Part shown: piece by piece, positions 5,021-7,475 of the stretch | How the letters are laid out: each line of letters begins with the position of its first letter | Numbering within the stretch: the first letter of the stretch is position 1 | Assembly: GCA_016844545.1 (NCBI GenBank) | Contig: JAENJC010000164.1 | Span: 1-7,475 of the forward strand | From: Deltaproteobacteria bacterium | Lineage (GTDB): Bacteria > Desulfobacterota > JAENJC01 | DNA length: 7,475 bases | Direction: 5' to 3' | Program-made: the position numbers and the translations under genes | Notes under the pieces: generated by a model | Database searches by the model: none | Seen by the model: only the letters and a program-made list of their open reading frames with translations | What the model was told of the DNA's origin: nothing

Positions 5021-5100
5021 TTGGGGGGCCGTGCGGCTTTCAGCCTCCGATGCCCCCAAGCCCCGAGCTCGGACAGGCAAAGCCTGATCCTCGCTTCTTA
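5021..5100. repeat. 80-bp two-hairpin repeat, copy 1 (between tadA and tRNA-Ser(GGA))
   Basis: This copy is identical to 6448-6527 at 75 of 80 positions. On the minus strand it contains the hairpin CAGGC-TTT-GCCTG, then a GC-rich stem-loop whose outer arms TTGGGGGC/GCCCCCCAA enclose an inner GGCT-GAA-AGCC hairpin. It ends 12 bases before the 5' end of tRNA-Ser(GGA) and just touches the region beyond the tadA stop. It has no plausible coding content. It may be a REP-like mobile element or a tRNA leader structure. Confidence 0.85.
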
Positions 5101-5102
5101 CC

Positions 5103-5588
5103 TCAATAAGTTTTCCTACCTCTCAGCTTCTTAAAAAAGTCTTTCAACAAAGCTTGGGCCTCTTCAGCCATTACCCCTTGGGTTACGTCCACCCTATGAT
5201 TCAATCTCTTGTCGTTAGAGATATCGTATAGGGAACCGACTGCTCCGCCTTTTGGGTCATAACAGCCGAATACAAGCCGTGAAATCCTTGCCAGAATAAT
5301 AGCGCCGATACACATGACACATGGTTCTACTGTGACATAAAGAGTGGAGTTAGCGAGACGCCACGACTTCAGTTTCTTTGCAGCCTTTCCGATGGCAATC
5401 ATCTCGGCGTGGGCCGTGGGGTCACTATTTAATTCCCGGAGGTTGTGCCCCCTGGCTACAACTCTTCCATCAACTACAACAACAGCCCCTATTGGGACCT
5501 CACCCTTCTCACTGGCTCTTTCTGCCTCAGAAAGGGCAAGTGTCATAAATTTGTGGTCGTACTCCTGACTTTTCACTTTTTTTTGCAT
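5103..5588 (-). CDS. tadA: TadA, tRNA(Arg) adenosine-34 deaminase
   Basis: A 161-residue zinc-dependent deaminase that converts A34 of tRNA-Arg(ACG) to inosine, allowing CGU, CGC and CGA decoding. The zinc and catalytic residues are in the HAE motif (His60, Glu62) and the PCVMC motif (Cys90, Cys93). Family blocks GEVPIGAVVV, NSDPTAHAEM and GAVGSLYD are present. The ATG at 5588 gives an N-terminus (EYDHKFM) like that of other TadA proteins, and its A is the last base of the CCA of the upstream tRNA-Arg(ACG). There is no Shine-Dalgarno in the tRNA end. An alternative ATG at 5546 has AGGAG but with 15-base spacing, and it would trim the first helix. An A8 tract (5584-5577) follows the start. The start choice is fairly, not fully, certain. 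Confidence 0.95.
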   Translation of the reverse strand: MQKKVKSQEYDHKFMTLALSEAERASEKGEVPIGAVVVVDGRVVARGHNLRELNSDPTAHAEMIAIGKAAKKLKSWRLANSTLYVTVEPCVMCIGAIILARISRLVFGCYDPKGGAVGSLYDISNDKRLNHRVDVTQGVMAEEAQALLKDFFKKLRGRKTY

Positions 5589-5664
5589 GGTGCGCCCAGA
5601 GGGAGTCGAACCCCCGGCCTACAGATTCGTAGTCTGTTGCTCTATCCAGCTGAGCTATGGGCGC
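5588..5664 (-). tRNA. tRNA-Arg(ACG), CCA encoded, overlaps tadA start
   Basis: A 77-nt tRNA with acceptor GCGCCCA/TGGGCGC, anticodon loop CTACGAA (anticodon ACG), T-loop TTCGACT, discriminator A73 and encoded CCA (5590-5588). The A34 of this tRNA is the usual sole bacterial target of TadA. The final A of CCA is also the first base of the tadA ATG, so tRNA 3' processing and tadA translation use the same nucleotides. Confidence 0.97.
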
Positions 5665-5672
5665 ATAAAACA

Positions 5673-5734
5673 GCAAGGAGCGTTTTGGAAAAACTTATCT
5701 TTAACTCCTCGCTCCTTACTCCTCACTTCTCGCC
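5673..5734. repeat. Heptamer-built inverted repeat upstream of tRNA-Arg
   Basis: The minus strand from 5733 reads as five 7-mers: GCGAGAA, GTGAGGA, GTAAGGA, GCGAGGA, GTTAAAG. The plus strand has a short opposing arm (AAGGAGCG at 5675-5682) that pairs perfectly over 8 bp with 5710-5717. It fills the gap between the lipoprotein stop and tRNA-Arg. It has four T residues after the stem on the minus strand, so weak terminator activity is possible. Confidence 0.55.
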
Positions 5735-5739
5735 TATTT

Positions 5740-6240
5740 TCAAATTTTGATGCTGGGATTGTAGCCAACCAGCGCCAGGCTGTAATCTGGGTGCTCAAAT
5801 GGATGTGCAGTTGGATAAAGGCTAAAGAGCCATCCTTTGAAGACCTCTTTTCCATCCTCAGTCACGACTATGTAAGCCGCAGGGTTCTTTGGTTCATTGG
5901 AGGCTGAGGTTATATTAACCCCCTCCATCATGAACTCAGGTAAAAATGCCTCTAACTTCACTTTCATCTTTGTATCTGAAATAGCAGCCTCTCCACCTAT
6001 CGGCACTGTAATGGTACTCTTCTGGTTGGTTTGCTTATTCGTGACCTCTATCGTTATATCCTTCCACTTCCCCTTCACTGCATCCGGCACCATTATCACA
6101 ATCTCTTCCTTCTTGACTGTTATAGGTGCTTCTACAGCAGGCATTAATGGAGCAGGCGCCTCCTCTTTCTTCTTACAGCCAATCCCCAACACCAATGGAA
6201 CCGCCACTGCTAAAACTATTAAATACTTGATTCCCTTCAT
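5740..6240 (-). CDS. Predicted lipoprotein, DUF2155-like
   Basis: A 166-residue predicted lipoprotein. Residues 1-21 are a lipoprotein signal peptide with lipobox LGIGC; Cys22 would be lipidated. A charged and proline/alanine-rich linker (KKKEEAPAPLMPAVEAP) follows, then a domain at about 45-160 with VKGKWKDITIEVTNKQT, ITSASNEPKNPAAYIVV, EVFKGWLFS and HPFEHPDYSLALVGY. These blocks recall the DUF2155 group of small periplasmic or envelope proteins. That assignment is from memory of the pattern and no biochemical role is known to me. AGGAG lies 9 bases before the ATG. Position after Asp2 is not decisive for sorting, so the membrane is unclear. It sits alone among tRNA genes and its neighbours do not suggest a function. 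Confidence 0.85.
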   Translation of the reverse strand: MKGIKYLIVLAVAVPLVLGIGCKKKEEAPAPLMPAVEAPITVKKEEIVIMVPDAVKGKWKDITIEVTNKQTNQKSTITVPIGGEAAISDTKMKVKLEAFLPEFMMEGVNITSASNEPKNPAAYIVVTEDGKEVFKGWLFSLYPTAHPFEHPDYSLALVGYNPSIKI

Positions 6241-6313
6241 TAGTAAGTTCTCCTTTTTATTTTTTTAGAGATAAATGAAAAACAGCCTTAAATATAGTAT
6301 GTCAGATAAAATA

Positions 6314-6336
6314 TTCACTGTTTCACTATTCACTCT
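6314..6336. repeat. Short heptamer run between tRNA-Ser(GCT) and the lipoprotein
   Basis: The minus strand reads AGTGAAT, AGTGAAA, one extra C, AGTGAAT. It lies 10 bases past the 3' end of tRNA-Ser(GCT). It has the same 7-base period as the palindromes elsewhere in the window but only one clear arm. The rest of the 6241-6346 gap is AT-rich and holds the lipoprotein ribosome site; I see no convincing promoter. Confidence 0.4.
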
Positions 6337-6343
6337 TTTTCCA

Positions 6344-6439
<96 letters not shown>

Positions 6440-6447
6440 AATCTTCA

Positions 6448-6527
6448 TTGGGGGCCCGTGCGGCTTTCAGCCTCCGATGCCCCCAAACCCCACGCTCGGA
6501 CAGGCAAAGCCTGATCCTCGCTTCTTT
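6448..6527. repeat. 80-bp two-hairpin repeat, copy 2 (upstream of tRNA-Ser(GCT))
   Basis: This copy is 75 of 80 identical to 5021-5100; differences are at element positions 8, 40, 45, 46 and 80. Here the outer stem is a perfect 8-bp TTGGGGGC/GCCCCCAA pair on the minus strand, enclosing GGCT-GAA-AGCC. The CAGGC-TTT-GCCTG hairpin is unchanged. It lies 8 bases upstream of tRNA-Ser(GCT). Confidence 0.85.
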
Positions 6528-6575
6528 CTTTCAACAACTATTCAGTCCACACTAAAAACTATTCACGGGTTTTGA

Positions 6576-6661
6576 TGGCGGAGGGAGTAGGATTCGAACC
6601 CACGGAACTTTCGTTCAACGGTTTTCAAGACCGCCGCCTTCAACCACTCGGCCATCCCTCC
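6576..6661 (-). tRNA. tRNA-Ser(TGA), CCA encoded
   Basis: An 86-nt class II tRNA. It has acceptor GGAGGGA/TCCCTCC, anticodon stem GCGGT/ACCGT with loop CTTGAAA (anticodon TGA, reads UCA and UCG and often all UCN), a long variable arm, the T-loop in GGTTCGAATCC, G73 (6579) and encoded CCA (6578-6576). It is the first tRNA after serS, separated only by a palindromic repeat. Confidence 0.97.
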
Positions 6662-6666
6662 AAAAA

Positions 6667-6744
6667 TTCAGTTGTCAGCTGTCAGTGATCAGCAAAATAT
6701 TTTAGCCTTTTTACTGAGCACTGGCCACTGGCCACCGATCACTG
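6667..6744. repeat. Heptamer-built inverted repeat spanning the serS stop codon
   Basis: The minus strand from 6744 reads CAGTGAT, CGGTGGC, CAGTGGC, CAGTGCT, CAGTAAA. The opposing plus-strand arm from 6669 reads CAGTTGT, CAGCTGT, CAGTGAT, CAGCAAA. Both arms are runs of CAG-led 7-mers pointing at an AT-rich centre, giving an imperfect hairpin of roughly 30-base arms. The serS stop codon (6741-6739) lies inside the first heptamer. Confidence 0.7.
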
Positions 6745-7475
6745 CTTTTCTATCCTTTCAACCCCACCCATATAAGGCCTCAATGCCTCTGGGATAACAA
6801 CAGTTCCGTCTTCCTGCTGATAGTTTTCCAGAATTGCCACAAGGGTTCTGCCTACCGCAAGACCTGAACCGTTGATCGTATGAACAAGCTCTGGCTTTGA
6901 CTTTTCCGAGCGTCTGAATCGTATACCGGCCCTTCTGGCCTGAAAATCCTCAAAGTTGCTGCAGGATGATATCTCCCTGTAGACATTCTGGCCCGGTAAC
7001 CATACCTCTATATCATATGTCTTTGCGGAAGAAAAACCCATGTCTCCGGTACAAAGAACAACAACCCTGTATGGCAGATTTAATTTACTTAATACCTCTT
7101 CTGCATCTGAGAGAAGGGCTTCCAGCTCTTCATACGACTTCTCAGGGGTTGTAAATTTAACCAGCTCGACCTTGTTAAACTGGTGCTGTCTTATGAGTCC
7201 CCTTGTGTCTTTGCCATATGAACCCGCCTCTTTCCTGAAACAAGGGGTATAGGCCGCGTATTTCACCGGCAAGGCATGCGCCGGCAGTATTTCATCCCTG
7301 TGGATATTTGTTACAGGGACCTCCGCAGTTGGAACTAAATAATAATCAAGCCCATCAAGCTTAAAAAGGTCTTCCTCAAACTTCGGGAGCTGACCGGTCC
7401 CGGTCATGCTCTCCCTGTTTACTATAAACGGCGGAAGCACCTCTGTGTATCCATGCTTCCCTGTGTGCAGGTCCA
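6739..7475 (-). CDS. serS: Seryl-tRNA synthetase, 3' part (5' end outside window)
   Basis: The C-terminal 244 residues of a class IIa aminoacyl-tRNA synthetase that charges tRNA-Ser; the family is about 420-430 residues. The frame is open to the window edge, beginning DLHTGKHGYTEVLPPFIVNR (motif 1 region). It then shows the TAEVPVTN serine/ATP-site block, motif 2 (PCFRKEAGSYGKDTRGLIRQ), EISSCSNFEDFQARR, and motif 3 (GSGLAVGRTLVAILENYQ). It ends with VIPEALRPYMGG plus a short tail, VERIEKQ. The N-terminal coiled-coil arm that grips the long variable arm of tRNA-Ser lies outside. The stop codon sits in a heptamer palindrome, which may have replaced the last few residues. Four tRNA-Ser genes lie downstream on the same strand. 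Confidence 0.97.
   Translation of the reverse strand, partial: DLHTGKHGYTEVLPPFIVNRESMTGTGQLPKFEEDLFKLDGLDYYLVPTAEVPVTNIHRDEILPAHALPVKYAAYTPCFRKEAGSYGKDTRGLIRQHQFNKVELVKFTTPEKSYEELEALLSDAEEVLSKLNLPYRVVVLCTGDMGFSSAKTYDIEVWLPGQNVYREISSCSNFEDFQARRAGIRFRRSEKSKPELVHTINGSGLAVGRTLVAILENYQQEDGTVVIPEALRPYMGGVERIEKQ

Noticed and set aside
5021..5100. Repeat copies as remnants of a protein gene, since both give a similar plus-strand peptide (AAFSLRCPQ...)
   Set aside because: The open reading is short, has no ribosome site, and the similarity is explained by nucleotide identity and hairpin structure; no known domain is recognisable.

Overview
The window is a dense, almost entirely minus-strand stretch of a bacterial chromosome. 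It holds housekeeping translation, replication and recombination genes, and no phage, plasmid or defence genes. MglA and MglB match the Myxococcus-type pair very closely. The order ffs - dnaX - ybaB - recR - ferredoxin - mglB - mglA, tRNAs with encoded CCA, and moderate GC suggest an uncultured member of the Deltaproteobacteria-like or Nitrospirota-like lineages. That placement is inference from protein resemblance only.

Read in the direction of transcription (high to low coordinates): the 3' part of serS (to 6739); tRNA-Ser(TGA) and tRNA-Ser(GCT); a small lipoprotein (6240-5740); tRNA-Arg(ACG) running directly into tadA (5664-5103); tRNA-Ser(GGA) and tRNA-Ser(CGA); SRP RNA (about 4668-4563); dnaX, broken by a frameshift with an apparent internal deletion (4470-2892); ybaB and recR (2733-1809); a 2x[4Fe-4S] ferredoxin (1745-1515); mglB and mglA (1309-219); tRNA-Asn and a terminator (163-46).

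Functionally, the right half is a translation locus. Seryl-tRNA synthetase lies beside four serine tRNAs whose anticodons cover every serine codon. TadA lies beside, and overlaps by one base, the tRNA-Arg(ACG) whose wobble adenosine it normally deaminates. The middle is the DNA replication and repair set: clamp loader, YbaB nucleoid protein and RecR. The left part is the polarity switch MglA/MglB, apparently with its own promoter.

The main unexplained structure is repetitive. An 80-bp element with two potential hairpins occurs twice (75/80 identical), each copy just upstream of a tRNA-Ser gene, and a decayed third copy lies upstream of another tRNA-Ser. Separately, several gene junctions carry imperfect palindromes whose arms are tandem 7-mers. 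The sequences differ but the architecture is the same, and a related 8-mer version lies inside the dnaX coding region. One of these palindromes contains the serS stop codon. I see no new multi-gene system. The best leads are the tRNA-Arg/tadA overlap, the broken dnaX and these repeat families.
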